Shown one piece after another: positions 9,708 to 19,810 of a stretch of DNA of 64,000 bases. Under the pieces are notes generated by a model, which saw only the letters and a program-made list of their open reading frames with translations, searched no databases and had not been told where the DNA came from. This stretch comes from an uncultured Maribacter sp. (lineage in GTDB: Bacteria; Bacteroidota; Bacteroidia; Flavobacteriales; Flavobacteriaceae), in contig NZ_CANMBB010000001.1 of assembly GCF_947495965.1 (NCBI RefSeq), forward strand, positions 895,728-959,727. The letters are read 5' to 3'. Positions within the stretch are counted from its first letter, which is position 1. Each line of letters begins with the position of its first letter. Position numbers and translations under genes: made by a program.

Positions 9708-12557
9708 ATGAAAATATACCTTCACATTTTAATCTTTAGTTTTTGTTTTTATTCTTTTGCTCAAAACACAAATAGCGCATCAGAAAAAATTAGTAAAGAC
9801 TTATTAAAGAAAAATGAGCTAAAAAACGTCTCATTAGTGAAAAATATACCTCTTAAAAATATAGGTCCTTCTATAATGAGCGGTCGTGTTGTAGATATTG
9901 ATGTTAATGAAAAAAAGCCAACAGAATTTTATGTAGCATATGCCTCCGGTGGTCTTTGGTACACCAATAATAATGGCACCTCTTTTACACCATTAATGGA
10001 TAATTCTAATACACAAAATATTGGTGATATTGCTGTAGACTGGAAAAATGGTACTATTTGGGTTGGTACTGGGGAGAATAACTCTTCGAGGTCTTCTTAT
10101 GCAGGTATTGGCATATTAAAATCCATAGATCAAGGAAAAACATGGATAAATACTGGTTTAAATGATACTCACCATATTGGTAGAATACTAATTAATCCTA
10201 ATAACCCTAATGAAGTACTTGTTGGAGCAGCTGGTCATTTATACACTCCCAATGAAGAAAGGGGTATTTACAAAACTGTAGACGGAGGAAAAACTTGGAC
10301 AAAAACACTTCATATAAATACCAATACAGGAATTATTGATATGGCTTACGCTCCAAATAATTTTAATGTAGTATATGCTTCTGCATGGCAAAAAGATAGA
10401 AAAGGTTGGAATTTTACTAGTAGTGGTAAAGGTTCTGCTATTTACAAAAGTATAAACGCTGGAGAAACTTGGAAAAAGATTACTTCTACAGAAAACGGAT
10501 TTCCAACAGGTGACGGTGTTGGTAGAATAGGACTTGCAGCTTTTAATGACAGTATTGTTTATGCTGTTCTTGATAATCAATATAGAAGAAAAACAGAAAG
10601 TAATACCATTAAAAAAACAGACAAATTAGACAAAGAGGTTTTTAAAACCATGACTAATGAAGAGTTCTTAAGTCTTGAGGATAAAAAACTAAACTCTTTT
10701 CTTAAAACAAATGGGTTTCAAGAAAAATATAGAGCAGAGAACGTAAAACAAATGGTACGAAGCGGTCTTACAAAACCTGCAGATATTACAACCTATTTAG
10801 AAAATGCAAATTCTTTACTTTTTAACACTCCAGCAATTGGTGCCGAAGTATATTTTACTGAAAATGGAGGAGAAACATGGATTAAAAAAAATGAAGATTT
10901 TATTGACGATTTATATTATAGTTATGGATATTATTTTGGAGAAATTAGGGTAAACCCTACCAATAAAGATAAAATTTACATTACTGGTGTTCCTTTACTG
11001 TTTTCTGAAAATAATGGAGAAACTTTTTCTAACATACAAGGAAAAAATGTGCATGCAGACCACCAAGCATTATGGATAAATCCAAACCTAGAAGGGCACA
11101 TAATTAGTGGCAATGATGGCGGTTTAAATATGTCTTATGATAATGGCAAAAGCTGGACAAAATTAAACACCAACAATGTAGGGCAATTTTACGCCATAAA
11201 TGTAGACAACCAAGAACCCTATCATGTTTATGGCGGGCTACAGGATAACGGTGTTTGGCATGGCCCACATAATGCTCCTTTAAATACCAAGTGGCACCAA
11301 ACAGGAAAGTACCCTTGGGAGTCTTTAATGGGAGGCGATGGCATGCAAATAGAAATTGACAGTAGAAATCACAACATAGTTTATACCGGATATCAATTTG
11401 GAAACTACTACAGAATAAATAAAAGTTCTGGTAAAAGAGCCTATATACAACCAAAACATGAATTAGGAGAAAAACCATATAGGTTTAATTGGCAAACTCC
11501 TATTTTACTATCTAAACACAACCAAGACATACTTTACTTGGGTAGTAATAAATTACATAGATCTTTAAACCAAGGGGCTTCATGGGAAACTATTTCTAAC
11601 GATCTAACCCTAGGAAGCAAAAAAGGTAATGTAGCTTATGGCACACTTACAACAATTTCTGAATCTCCTTTTAAATTTGGTTTATTATACACTGGCAGTG
11701 ATGATGGACTTGTTCAAATGTCTAAAGACGGAGGAAGTACCTGGAAAATCTTATCAGACAGTTTACCAAAAAACTTATGGGTAAGTAGAGTTCTGGCTTC
11801 TAAGCATAAAAAAGAAAGAGTTTACCTTACTCTAAATGGGTATAGAAATGACGATTTCACATCTTATATCTATTGCAGTAATGATTATGGAAATACTTGG
11901 AAAAGCATTGTGAACAATATACCTAATTCTCCTGTAAATGTACTTATAGAAGACCCTGAGAATGAGAATTTATTATTTGTTGGGACGGACAATGGTTTAT
12001 ACACCTCATTTAACAGAGGAAACTCTTGGGAAGTTATGCAAAACGGGTTACCTAATGTTGCTGTACATGATTTAGTGATACAAGAAGAAGCTAAACATTT
12101 GTTAGTTGGCACGCATGGAAGAAGTATTTATAAAGCAAACATTAAACCTTTACAAGAAACTACAGAGGATATTCTACAAAAAGATTTAAATATATTTAAA
12201 ATTAAATCTATTAGGCATTCTAAAAACTGGGGGAATGCATGGAGTTCATGGAGCAAACCAGAAACACCTGGTATAGATATTGTTTTTTACACCAATAGCA
12301 AAAATCTATATACTGCAAAGATTATTTCTAAAGATAAAACTATTGTGAGTCAAACCGAAATAGAATCGAATAAAGGGTTTAATGTACTTTCTTTTGATGT
12401 TGCATTTTCTATGGAAGGAAAATTGAATTACGAAAAAAATAACAACAACAAATTAGAAACTGCTAAAAACGGAAAAACATATCTTCCAAAAGGCATTTAC
12501 ACCGTTCTATTAGAAAGCAAAAGTGTTAAAAAAGAAATTACTTTTACAATTGAATAA
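9708..12557 (+). CDS. Secreted VPS10/sortilin-type BNR propeller protein (glycosidase-like)
   Basis: This 949-residue protein has a signal peptide (residues 1-19, ending SFAQ). The body is a large beta-propeller with many BNR/Asp-box repeats, for example DQGKTW, DGGKTW, NAGETW, NGGETW, NNGETF and DGGSTW. This matches the sortilin N-terminal/VPS10-like exo-propeller family often annotated as glycosyl hydrolase. The last ~120 residues form a separate beta-rich domain without a sorting motif I recognise. No catalytic residues can be assigned, so the substrate is unknown. It is followed after 20 nt by a cupin and then a ThuA-like gene, probably one operon. Confidence 0.85.
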   Translation: MKIYLHILIFSFCFYSFAQNTNSASEKISKDLLKKNELKNVSLVKNIPLKNIGPSIMSGRVVDIDVNEKKPTEFYVAYASGGLWYTNNNGTSFTPLMDNSNTQNIGDIAVDWKNGTIWVGTGENNSSRSSYAGIGILKSIDQGKTWINTGLNDTHHIGRILINPNNPNEVLVGAAGHLYTPNEERGIYKTVDGGKTWTKTLHINTNTGIIDMAYAPNNFNVVYASAWQKDRKGWNFTSSGKGSAIYKSINAGETWKKITSTENGFPTGDGVGRIGLAAFNDSIVYAVLDNQYRRKTESNTIKKTDKLDKEVFKTMTNEEFLSLEDKKLNSFLKTNGFQEKYRAENVKQMVRSGLTKPADITTYLENANSLLFNTPAIGAEVYFTENGGETWIKKNEDFIDDLYYSYGYYFGEIRVNPTNKDKIYITGVPLLFSENNGETFSNIQGKNVHADHQALWINPNLEGHIISGNDGGLNMSYDNGKSWTKLNTNNVGQFYAINVDNQEPYHVYGGLQDNGVWHGPHNAPLNTKWHQTGKYPWESLMGGDGMQIEIDSRNHNIVYTGYQFGNYYRINKSSGKRAYIQPKHELGEKPYRFNWQTPILLSKHNQDILYLGSNKLHRSLNQGASWETISNDLTLGSKKGNVAYGTLTTISESPFKFGLLYTGSDDGLVQMSKDGGSTWKILSDSLPKNLWVSRVLASKHKKERVYLTLNGYRNDDFTSYIYCSNDYGNTWKSIVNNIPNSPVNVLIEDPENENLLFVGTDNGLYTSFNRGNSWEVMQNGLPNVAVHDLVIQEEAKHLLVGTHGRSIYKANIKPLQETTEDILQKDLNIFKIKSIRHSKNWGNAWSSWSKPETPGIDIVFYTNSKNLYTAKIISKDKTIVSQTEIESNKGFNVLSFDVAFSMEGKLNYEKNNNNKLETAKNGKTYLPKGIYTVLLESKSVKKEITFTIE

Positions 12558-12577
12558 ATCTCTAATATATCTTAATT

Positions 12578-12916
12578 ATGAAACTTGTAAAAACTAAAGA
12601 GCTACCAGAAGTAGGGGTTTCTCATAATGCTGAAATTAAAAAAAAGGTTTTTATAGAACGAGGAGAGATACCACAATTAATGATGTTTGGATCCGCTACT
12701 TTTAAACCCGGACAAGAGGTAGAATTGCATAAACACGATACCATGTTTGAAGTTTTTCAGATTGTAAGTGGTAAAGCGCAATTTATTGTAAATAACAACA
12801 CTATAGTTTTATCTAAAGGGGACTGTATTACGATTGAACCTGGAGAATTACATGCACAAAGCAATCCTTTTAAAGAAGATGTTCATTGGAATTATTTTGG
12901 AATTGCTACCGATTAA
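12578..12916 (+). CDS. Cupin-domain protein
   Basis: This 112-residue single-domain cupin has motif 1 exactly spaced: G45-x5-H51-x-H53-x4-E58-x6-G65. Motif 2 is recognisable as G81...P88-G89...H92...N96. His51, His53, Glu58 and His92 should bind a metal. No signal peptide is present. Enzymatic and ligand-binding cupins share these motifs, so the reaction cannot be named. It lies between the propeller and ThuA-like genes, suggesting a shared carbohydrate-related role. Confidence 0.85.
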   Translation: MKLVKTKELPEVGVSHNAEIKKKVFIERGEIPQLMMFGSATFKPGQEVELHKHDTMFEVFQIVSGKAQFIVNNNTIVLSKGDCITIEPGELHAQSNPFKEDVHWNYFGIATD

Positions 12917-12956
12917 ATAGTTGCAATTTTTATACTATCTTTCTAAAAAAATACCA

Positions 12957-13931
12957 ATGCACTTTCTTAAAAAAATATTTTTCATACTTCTTTTAGTTTC
13001 AACTACAGTTATTGGGCAAACTACAGAACAACCCAAAATAAAAACTTTAATTATTGATGGTCAGAACAATCATGGACAATGGCCTAAAATAAGCTATATG
13101 TTAAAAAAATATATGGTAGATACAAAGTTGTTTTCTGTAGATTTAGATAGAACAGCTTATACTTGGAAAGGAGAAAAATATATTCAAGAATATGCTTTAA
13201 ATAAGAAACATACAGAGGCATTAAAAGAACCCAAAAAAGACCCTAACTATGCACCCAACTTTTCTGATTACGATTTAGTTATTTGCAATTTTGGGTGGAA
13301 AGCAGCCTCTTGGCCAGAAAAAACCCAAAAAGCTTTTGAAGAATTTATAGAAAATGGTGGTGGTTTAGTAGTTTTTCATGCGGCAGATAATTCTTTTCCA
13401 GAATGGTTAGCATATAACAAAATGATTGGTTTAGGTGGTTGGGGAAACCGTAACGAAAAAGACGGTCCTTATGTCTATTATAACGAAAAAGGCAAATTAA
13501 TAAGAGATACATCCGTCGGAAGTGCTGGTGCTCATGGCCCGCAAAGTGAATATCAAATTCAAATAAGAGATAAAAAACACCCAATTACAAAAGGTTTACC
13601 AAAAACTTGGTTACATACAAAAGATGAGCTATACAATAGTTTAAGAGGTCCTGCAGAAAATATGACGGTTTTAGCTACTGCTTATTCCAAGAAAGAAAAT
13701 AAAGGATCTGGACGTCATGAACCAGCTTTAATGACGTTAGAATACGGCAAGGGGCGTATTTTTCATAGTATTATGGGGCATGCAGATTATTCTGTACAAT
13801 GCGTTGGTTTTATAACCACATTTTTAAGAGGGGCAGAATGGGCCGCTACAGGAAAAGTTACCCAAAAAATTCCTAAAGATTTTCCTAAAAAAGACGAAAC
13901 AAGTAGTAGACCTTTTCATAAAGTAGAATAA
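12957..13931 (+). CDS. Secreted ThuA-like (trehalose-utilisation-type) protein
   Basis: The start is placed at the ATG at 12957, which gives a signal peptide (MHFLKKIFFILLLVSTTVIG) ahead of the mature protein. An upstream in-frame TTG would add 12 unhelpful residues. The 324-residue product has the ThuA/class-I glutamine-amidotransferase-like fold: TLIIDGQNNHGQWP near the N-terminus, ENGGGLVVFHAADNSF in the middle, then ALMTLEYGKGRIFHSIMGH. ThuA proteins are linked to sugar-oxidation pathways, but their activity is poorly defined. A terminator at 13939-13978 closes this gene set. Confidence 0.87.
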   Translation: MHFLKKIFFILLLVSTTVIGQTTEQPKIKTLIIDGQNNHGQWPKISYMLKKYMVDTKLFSVDLDRTAYTWKGEKYIQEYALNKKHTEALKEPKKDPNYAPNFSDYDLVICNFGWKAASWPEKTQKAFEEFIENGGGLVVFHAADNSFPEWLAYNKMIGLGGWGNRNEKDGPYVYYNEKGKLIRDTSVGSAGAHGPQSEYQIQIRDKKHPITKGLPKTWLHTKDELYNSLRGPAENMTVLATAYSKKENKGSGRHEPALMTLEYGKGRIFHSIMGHADYSVQCVGFITTFLRGAEWAATGKVTQKIPKDFPKKDETSSRPFHKVE

Positions 13932-13938
13932 TCACAAC

Positions 13939-13978
13939 AAAAAGTAAAAACCAACTAGCCAGTTGGTTTTTACTTTTT
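13939..13978. terminator. Strong palindromic terminator after the ThuA-like gene
   Basis: An 18-bp perfect stem (13939-13956 with 13961-13978) with a 4-nt loop. The core is ACCAACT/AGTTGGT, flanked by A- and T-rich arms, so it can act on both strands. Confidence 0.85.
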
Positions 13979-14144
13979 ACATACCCTTAAAAAGCTTTTA
14001 AATTATAGGTTTTGCTATATTTTTTATCGACAAACTACAAAAGCACTGTTTTATAACCACTATAAAATTTAATATAGAGACTACCTGGTTTGTTTAAAAC
14101 AAGCTAAAACATTCAAAAAAAGAAAATTTCTACACTAAAATAGA

Positions 14145-15116
14145 CTACAATTCTCTTTTCCCAACATGAAAAAGAGCATCTCCTTGGTTAACTACGGCTT
14201 GGTTATTTATAGCGCAAATAAAACCATCATAAGGTGCTTTTATTGTTTTAATTTTAAGAGTAAAAGTGTCGGTTATAATACCTAAAATAGCATTCTTTTT
14301 AATAGGTGCTCCGTTTACTACTTCTGAAATAAACATACCTGCAGTTGGCGCTCTTAACCATTTTCTATCTATAAGTATAATGGAATCCTTTTTTTCTATG
14401 CTTAAAGACTCCTGTTTGTCTATCATACCATAGTGTTGTAAAACATTTAATATACCTTGTATTCCTTCAGAGATGGAATGTGTATCAAAACGCATACTTT
14501 CACCAGCCTCAAAAACTACAGTAGGCTTACCCATTTTATGAGAAACACTTCTAAAAGAGCCTTTTATAAGTTTAGAAGAAAAAGTAAACGGCGCATTAAA
14601 AGCAGTAGCCAAGTCTTTACTTAATACATCCCCTACAGTATATCGTATTTGCGGATAATTACTACGTTGCGCTCCACCAGTATGCAAATCTATCCCAAAA
14701 TCTATTTGCGGTAATATTTCAGAAACATAATGGTATGCCATTCTACTTGCTAAAGAACCTGTTTTAGAGCCTGGAAAACTTCTGTTTACATCTTTACCGT
14801 CTGGAACATCTCTGGAATAGTGTATAAAACCAAAAATATTTAATATTGGCACTGCAATTACAGCTCCTTTTTTAATGGCAAACTTTTTTTTATGTAACAT
14901 ACGTCGTACAATCTCCACACCATTAATTTCATCTCCATGTAATCCAGCTTGTACCAACATTGTTGGGCCTGGTTCTTTTGCATTAAAAACATACACAGGA
15001 ATATCTATTAAAGTGCCTGTAGGCAACCTACCAATACTAATGCTTAGTAACTTATACTGCCCTGGTGAAACAGTTTCGCCTCCTATTACAATATTTTTAC
15101 TTTTTAAGTCCTCCAT
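14145..15116 (-). CDS. Succinylglutamate desuccinylase/aspartoacylase-family hydrolase
   Basis: About 323 residues with the start set at MEDLKSKNIV (15116). A start 12 nt further upstream is also possible. It is a zinc carboxypeptidase-like (M14) hydrolase with ligands GLHGDEINGVEI (His, Glu) and GIDLHTGG (His). The C-terminal ~80 residues look like a biotinyl-lipoyl-type beta domain (KAPYDGFICAINNQAVVNQG). The start overlaps the end of the upstream RimK-like gene by 20 nt, so the two are translationally linked. In other bacteria such hydrolases accompany RimK-like ligases. The substrate could be an amide or peptide made by that ligase. Confidence 0.88.
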   Translation of the reverse strand: MEDLKSKNIVIGGETVSPGQYKLLSISIGRLPTGTLIDIPVYVFNAKEPGPTMLVQAGLHGDEINGVEIVRRMLHKKKFAIKKGAVIAVPILNIFGFIHYSRDVPDGKDVNRSFPGSKTGSLASRMAYHYVSEILPQIDFGIDLHTGGAQRSNYPQIRYTVGDVLSKDLATAFNAPFTFSSKLIKGSFRSVSHKMGKPTVVFEAGESMRFDTHSISEGIQGILNVLQHYGMIDKQESLSIEKKDSIILIDRKWLRAPTAGMFISEVVNGAPIKKNAILGIITDTFTLKIKTIKAPYDGFICAINNQAVVNQGDALFHVGKREL

Positions 15117-15984
15117 TTTTTTCAACATACAATACAATTTCTCTTGCAATATTAAGTCCTGTTGCAGCTTCTATTCCTTGTAACCCCGGCGATGCATTTA
15201 CCTCAATTAACAACGGCCCATTTTTAGAACGTAGTAAATCTACCCCAGCAATATCTAAACCCACATGTTTTGTAGCGTTAATAGCCATAAACTTTTCAGT
15301 TTTTGTAGGTTCTATTATTTCTGTAGCTCCTCCACGGTGCACGTTAGATCTAAAATCTCCTGGAGCACTTGTTCTTTTCATGCTTGCAACAACCCTTTTA
15401 CCAATAACAAATAACCTAATATCTTCTCCTTTAGACTCTTCTATATATTTTTGAATAAGAATACTGGTATTCATTTTATAAAAAGTATCTATAATAGATT
15501 TAGCCGATTTTTTAGTTTCTGCTAAAATTACTCCTAAACCTTGTGTCCCTTCTTGAAGTTTAATTATTATTGGCATTCCTCCTAAAATATCTATCTGTTC
15601 TTCAATATTATCTGGGCTAATAGAAAAAAGAGTATCTGGAATGGCAATTCCCTTTCTGGCCATAATTTGTAGGGTTTGTACTTTATTTCTTGCGGTAGTA
15701 ATACTTTGTGCTTCTGCCACACTATACACCCCATTCATTTGAAACTGCTTTACTATAGCAGCACCATGTTTAGTTACTTTAGTTCCTATTCTTGGTATTA
15801 TGGCCTGAAAAACATTGGTTATGTTTTGCCCTTGATAAAAAATTTGAGGTTTGCCTTTGCCTAACTTTACAGCGCATTTTGTATGATCAATTTGTTCTAT
15901 ATAATGCCCTAATTTTTGAGCTTCTTCTACTATTCTTTTTGTAGAATACACATTTATACTTACAGATAATAATCCAATATCCAT
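15097..15984 (-). CDS. rimK: RimK-family ATP-grasp alpha-L-glutamate ligase
   Basis: This 295-residue ATP-grasp enzyme has the N-terminal RimK domain (MDIGLLSVSINVYSTKRIVE), the nucleotide-binding MPIIIKLQEGTQGLGVILAE loop near residues 130-150, and metal-ligand segments DLLRSKNGPLLIEVNASPG. RimK adds glutamates to ribosomal protein S6 in Escherichia coli. Related ligases make other gamma- or alpha-glutamyl products. It overlaps the following hydrolase gene by 20 nt. The family is certain, S6 as substrate is not. Confidence 0.88.
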   Translation of the reverse strand: MDIGLLSVSINVYSTKRIVEEAQKLGHYIEQIDHTKCAVKLGKGKPQIFYQGQNITNVFQAIIPRIGTKVTKHGAAIVKQFQMNGVYSVAEAQSITTARNKVQTLQIMARKGIAIPDTLFSISPDNIEEQIDILGGMPIIIKLQEGTQGLGVILAETKKSAKSIIDTFYKMNTSILIQKYIEESKGEDIRLFVIGKRVVASMKRTSAPGDFRSNVHRGGATEIIEPTKTEKFMAINATKHVGLDIAGVDLLRSKNGPLLIEVNASPGLQGIEAATGLNIAREIVLYVEKNGGLKK

Positions 15985-16186
15985 GCTAATTATTTAAACT
16001 CTTCATAGTTTATTAGGTAAAAAAACAAAATTAAATTGAAAAAAAATCAGTTTTTAAGGTCGAAAATTATACGCTATACGAAATCGTTTTCTTTATAATT
16101 AACTATAAAACTTGTATTTACGTATTTACAGGTATACAAGCTTCTTATTTTTACTAAGTATAAATACGGAGACTAATAAAACAAAG

Positions 16187-16218
16187 TTTGTTAATCAACC
16201 GTTTGTACGTTAAATTTG
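16187..16218 (+). promoter_or_regulatory. Promoter of the succinate dehydrogenase operon
   Basis: TTTG at 16187-16190 and TAAATTTG at 16211-16218 match the Bacteroidota -33 (TTTG) and -7 (TAnnTTTG) elements with a 20-nt spacer. They sit 18 nt before the sdhC ATG, so the leader would be very short. Confidence 0.6.
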
Positions 16219-16236
16219 TCTAAAATTAATTAACCA

Positions 16237-16914
16237 ATGAGTAAATTTTTCACATCTTCAATAGGCAGAAAATATGCAATGGCACTTTCTGCTTTATTTT
16301 TAATGTTTTTTCTTTTACAACATTTTGCAATAAACATACTTTCTGTTTTTAGCCCTAATGCTTTTAATGAAGCTTCTCATTTTATGGGAACTTTTTGGGT
16401 TATACAGTATGTAATGCAGCCAATTTTAATTTTTGGAGTAATGTACCATTTTATAATGGGCTTTATTCTAGAGATAAAGAATAGAAATGCAAGAGTTGTA
16501 AAGTATGCAAAAAATAATGGTTCGGCTAATTCTAGCTGGATGAGTAGAAACATGATTTATAGCGGATTAGCTATTTTAGGTTTCTTAGTTCTTCACTTTA
16601 TTGATTTTTGGATACCAGAAATTAATACAAAATATATTCAAGGCGATATGTCTGGATTACTAGCAGATGGTGAAGGATACCGTTATTATGAAGAATTAAC
16701 ACACAAGTTTGTTAATCCACTAAGAGTTGGTGCTTATGTTTTAGCATTTGTGTTTTTATCTTTACACTTAATGCACGGATTTAGCTCTGCGTTTCAATCT
16801 TCTGGAGTTAGTTCCATGAGAAAAGAAAAACTTCAAGCATTTGGAAAAGCTTATGCCATTATAATTCCTTTAGGTTTTATATTAATTGCTCTTTTTCATC
16901 ATTTTAATCATTAA
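16237..16914 (+). CDS. sdhC: Succinate dehydrogenase cytochrome b subunit
   Basis: This 225-residue integral membrane protein has five predicted helices, matching the diheme type-B cytochrome b of Bacteroidota and Wolinella-like complexes. Histidines within helices (LLQHFAIN, MYHFIMG, LVLHFIDF, LSLHLMHG) are candidate heme ligands. It anchors the SdhAB catalytic part to the inner membrane and passes electrons to menaquinone. It is first in the sdhCAB operon, 12 nt before sdhA. Confidence 0.95.
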   Translation: MSKFFTSSIGRKYAMALSALFLMFFLLQHFAINILSVFSPNAFNEASHFMGTFWVIQYVMQPILIFGVMYHFIMGFILEIKNRNARVVKYAKNNGSANSSWMSRNMIYSGLAILGFLVLHFIDFWIPEINTKYIQGDMSGLLADGEGYRYYEELTHKFVNPLRVGAYVLAFVFLSLHLMHGFSSAFQSSGVSSMRKEKLQAFGKAYAIIIPLGFILIALFHHFNH

Positions 16915-16926
16915 TAATACAATTCT

Positions 16927-18942
16927 ATGTCTGTATTAGATTCTAAAGTACCAAAAGGACCACTTAAAAATAAGTGGACTGATTATAAAAACCATATTGA
17001 TTTAGTTAACCCTGCAAACAAACGTAACATAGATGTTATTGTTGTTGGTACTGGATTAGCTGGAGGTTCTGCTTGTGCAACATTAGCAGAATTAGGATAT
17101 AATGTAAAAGCATTTGCTTATCAAGATTCTCCAAGAAGAGCACACTCTATTGCTGCTCAAGGTGGTATTAATGCCGCTAAAAACTATCAAGGAGATGGAG
17201 ATTCTACCTATAGATTATTTTATGATACTGTAAAGGGTGGTGATTATCGCTCCCGTGAAGCAAACGTTTACCGTTTAGCAGAAGTATCTGCCAATATTAT
17301 TGACCAATGTGTTGCTCAAGGAGTTCCCTTTGCACGTGATTATGGTGGGTTATTAGATAACCGCTCTTTTGGTGGTGTATTGGTTTCTAGAACTTTTTAT
17401 GCTAAAGGGCAAACAGGACAACAATTATTATTAGGAGCATATTCTGCAATGAACAGACAAATTGCTCGTGGTAAGATTGAAATGCACAACCGTCATGAAA
17501 TGCTTGATGTTGTTAAAGTTGATGGGAAAGCAAGAGGAATTATTGCACGTAACCTTATTACTGGAGAAATAGAACGCCATTCTGCTCATGCTGTAGTTAT
17601 TGCCTCTGGTGGTTATGGAAATGTATTTTTCTTATCTACCAATGCAATGGGATCTAACGTATCTGCTGGTTGGAAAATACATAAAAAAGGTGCTTTCTTT
17701 GCCAATCCTTGTTATACGCAAATTCACCCAACATGTATTCCTCGTTCTGGAGATTATCAGTCTAAATTAACCTTAATGTCTGAGTCTTTACGTAATGATG
17801 GTCGTATTTGGGTACCTAAAAATATGGAAGATGTTATGGCAATTCGTGAAGGTCGCAAGAAACCTACTGATTTGTCTGAAGACGAAAGAGATTACTACTT
17901 AGAACGTAGATACCCAGCATTTGGAAACCTAGTACCACGTGATGTTGCCTCTAGAGCGGCAAAAGAACGTTGTGATGCTGGTTACGGTGTAAACGCTACC
18001 GGAGAAGCGGTATATTTAGATTTTGCATCGGCAATTACACGCTATGGTACAGAACAAGCGAAAATTCAGAATATAAAAAATGCTTCTGAAGCTAAAATAT
18101 ACGAATTAGGACAAGCAATTGTTGAAGCAAAATACGGGAACCTATTTCAAATGTATGAGAAAATCGTAGATGAGAATCCATACGAAACACCAATGATGAT
18201 TTACCCAGCGGTACACTATACAATGGGTGGTGTTTGGGTAGATTACAATTTAATGACTACTGTTCCTGGGTTGTACTGTATTGGAGAAGCTAATTTCTCT
18301 GATCATGGTGCTAACAGGCTTGGAGCTTCTGCATTAATGCAAGGTTTAGCAGATGGTTATTTTGTATTGCCGTATACTATTGGAGATTATTTATCTGATG
18401 ATATTAGAACAGGGAAAATTTCAACGGATTCTCCAGAATTTATAGAAGCAGAAAAAGATGTAAGAGAACGTTTAGAGTTCTTTGTAACAAACAAAGGAGA
18501 ACATTCTGTTGATTATTACCATAAAAAACTAGGTAAGATTATGTGGGATAAATGTGGAATGTCTCGTAATGAAAAAGGACTTAAAGAAGCAATGGCAGAA
18601 ATTAAAGCTTTACGTGAAGATTTCTGGAAAAATGTTTCTGTTCCTGGAGGCATTAACGAAATGAACCCAGAATTAGAAAAAGCAGGCCGTGTTGCAGATT
18701 TTATAGAACTTGGCGAGTTATTTGCTAAGGATGCCTTAACACGTGAAGAATCTTGCGGTGGACATTTTAGAGAAGAATCTGTAGAATTAGACGGCGAACA
18801 AAAAGGAGAAGCAAAACGTAATGATAAAGATTTTGCATTTGTTTCTGCTTGGGAATATAAAGGAGAACCTGCAGATGCAGTTCTTCATAAAGAAGAGTTA
18901 GAATTTAACGATATTGAACTTAAACAACGTTCATACAAATAA
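16927..18942 (+). CDS. sdhA: Succinate dehydrogenase flavoprotein subunit
   Basis: This 671-residue FAD protein has the dinucleotide fold [19 protein letters not shown] and the [16 protein letters not shown] segment, whose histidine carries covalent FAD. Active-site regions [16 protein letters not shown] and [10 protein letters not shown] are intact. It oxidises succinate to fumarate in the TCA cycle on the cytoplasmic face of the membrane. The long form is typical of the type-B enzyme. Confidence 0.97.
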   Translation: MSVLDSKVPKGPLKNKWTDYKNHIDLVNPANKRNIDVIVVGTGLAGGSACATLAELGYNVKAFAYQDSPRRAHSIAAQGGINAAKNYQGDGDSTYRLFYDTVKGGDYRSREANVYRLAEVSANIIDQCVAQGVPFARDYGGLLDNRSFGGVLVSRTFYAKGQTGQQLLLGAYSAMNRQIARGKIEMHNRHEMLDVVKVDGKARGIIARNLITGEIERHSAHAVVIASGGYGNVFFLSTNAMGSNVSAGWKIHKKGAFFANPCYTQIHPTCIPRSGDYQSKLTLMSESLRNDGRIWVPKNMEDVMAIREGRKKPTDLSEDERDYYLERRYPAFGNLVPRDVASRAAKERCDAGYGVNATGEAVYLDFASAITRYGTEQAKIQNIKNASEAKIYELGQAIVEAKYGNLFQMYEKIVDENPYETPMMIYPAVHYTMGGVWVDYNLMTTVPGLYCIGEANFSDHGANRLGASALMQGLADGYFVLPYTIGDYLSDDIRTGKISTDSPEFIEAEKDVRERLEFFVTNKGEHSVDYYHKKLGKIMWDKCGMSRNEKGLKEAMAEIKALREDFWKNVSVPGGINEMNPELEKAGRVADFIELGELFAKDALTREESCGGHFREESVELDGEQKGEAKRNDKDFAFVSAWEYKGEPADAVLHKEELEFNDIELKQRSYK

Positions 18943-18951
18943 GGAAAGACT

Positions 18952-19698
18952 ATGAATTTAACGCTTAAAATTTGGAGACAAAAAGACTCGAAAACTAAGG
19001 GTCAAATGGTAGACTATAAAGTTACCGATATCTCAGAACATATGTCTTTCTTAGAAATGATGGATGTTCTTAATGAACAATTAATTAATACAGGTGAAGA
19101 GCCAGTTGCTTTTGATCATGATTGTAGAGAAGGTATTTGTGGTATGTGCTCTATGTACATAAATGGTGAGGCACATGGTCCTGATCGCGGAGTTACTACT
19201 TGCCAGCTACACATGCGTATGTTTAAAGATGGTGATACTATTACCATAGAGCCATTTAGAGCAAAAGCATTTCCTGTAATAAAAGATTTAGTTGTAGATC
19301 GTAGTTCTTTTGATCGTATACAACATGCTGGTGGTTATATCTCTGTAAATACCTCTGGTAATACGCAAGATGCAAATGCAACCCCTATATCTAAACATGA
19401 TGCGGATGAAGCAATGGATGCTGCAACCTGTATTGGCTGTGGTGCATGTGTTGCAACATGTAAGAACTCCTCTGCTATGCTTTTTGTTGGTGCAAAAGTG
19501 TCTCAATACGCATTATTACCACAAGGACAAGTAGAAGCTACAGATCGTGTTAAAAACATGGTTGCACAAATGGATTTAGAAGGTTTTGGTAACTGTAGTA
19601 ATACCGGTGCTTGTGAAATTGAATGCCCTAAAGGAATATCTCTAGAAAACATTGCTAGAATGAATAGAGAATTATTAAAAGCTACATTTAAAAGCTAA
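18952..19698 (+). CDS. sdhB: Succinate dehydrogenase iron-sulfur subunit
   Basis: This 248-residue subunit carries three cluster-binding regions: a plant-type [2Fe-2S] site ([16 protein letters not shown] with a later TTCQ), [11 protein letters not shown], and [15 protein letters not shown] for the [4Fe-4S] and [3Fe-4S] clusters. It transfers electrons from SdhA flavin to the heme subunit. It starts 9 nt after sdhA and is followed by a strong terminator. Confidence 0.97.
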   Translation: MNLTLKIWRQKDSKTKGQMVDYKVTDISEHMSFLEMMDVLNEQLINTGEEPVAFDHDCREGICGMCSMYINGEAHGPDRGVTTCQLHMRMFKDGDTITIEPFRAKAFPVIKDLVVDRSSFDRIQHAGGYISVNTSGNTQDANATPISKHDADEAMDAATCIGCGACVATCKNSSAMLFVGAKVSQYALLPQGQVEATDRVKNMVAQMDLEGFGNCSNTGACEIECPKGISLENIARMNRELLKATFKS

Positions 19699-19719
19699 AC
19701 AATAAATAACTTACCTATG

Positions 19720-19755
19720 AAAAACCTTAAGCTTAATTGCTTAAGGTTTTTTTAT
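19720..19755 (+). terminator. Rho-independent terminator of sdhCAB
   Basis: Stem AAAAACCTTAAGC / GCTTAAGGTTTTT with a 6-nt TTAATT loop, followed by T residues. It starts about 20 nt after the sdhB stop. Confidence 0.92.
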
Positions 19756-19780
19756 TTTTAAGAAAGTGTATTTTTTTTAT

Positions 19781-19796
19781 TAAGTTTGTCTAACTT
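19781..19796 (+). promoter_or_regulatory. -7 box overlapped by a probable operator of the MerR/B12 regulator gene
   Basis: TAAGTTTG at 19781-19788 fits the -7 consensus. It overlaps the palindrome AAGTT-tgtct-AACTT (19782-19796). The segment TTGTCTAACTT (19786-19796) recurs with one mismatch upstream of crtI (20715-20725). Autoregulation by the encoded protein is inferred. Confidence 0.5.
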
Positions 19797-19810
19797 AAAT
19801 GCATTTTTAA

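Noticed and set aside
12921-12956. Upstream TTG start for the ThuA-like gene
   Set aside because: It would bury the signal peptide behind 12 residues. ATG 12957 is better placed.
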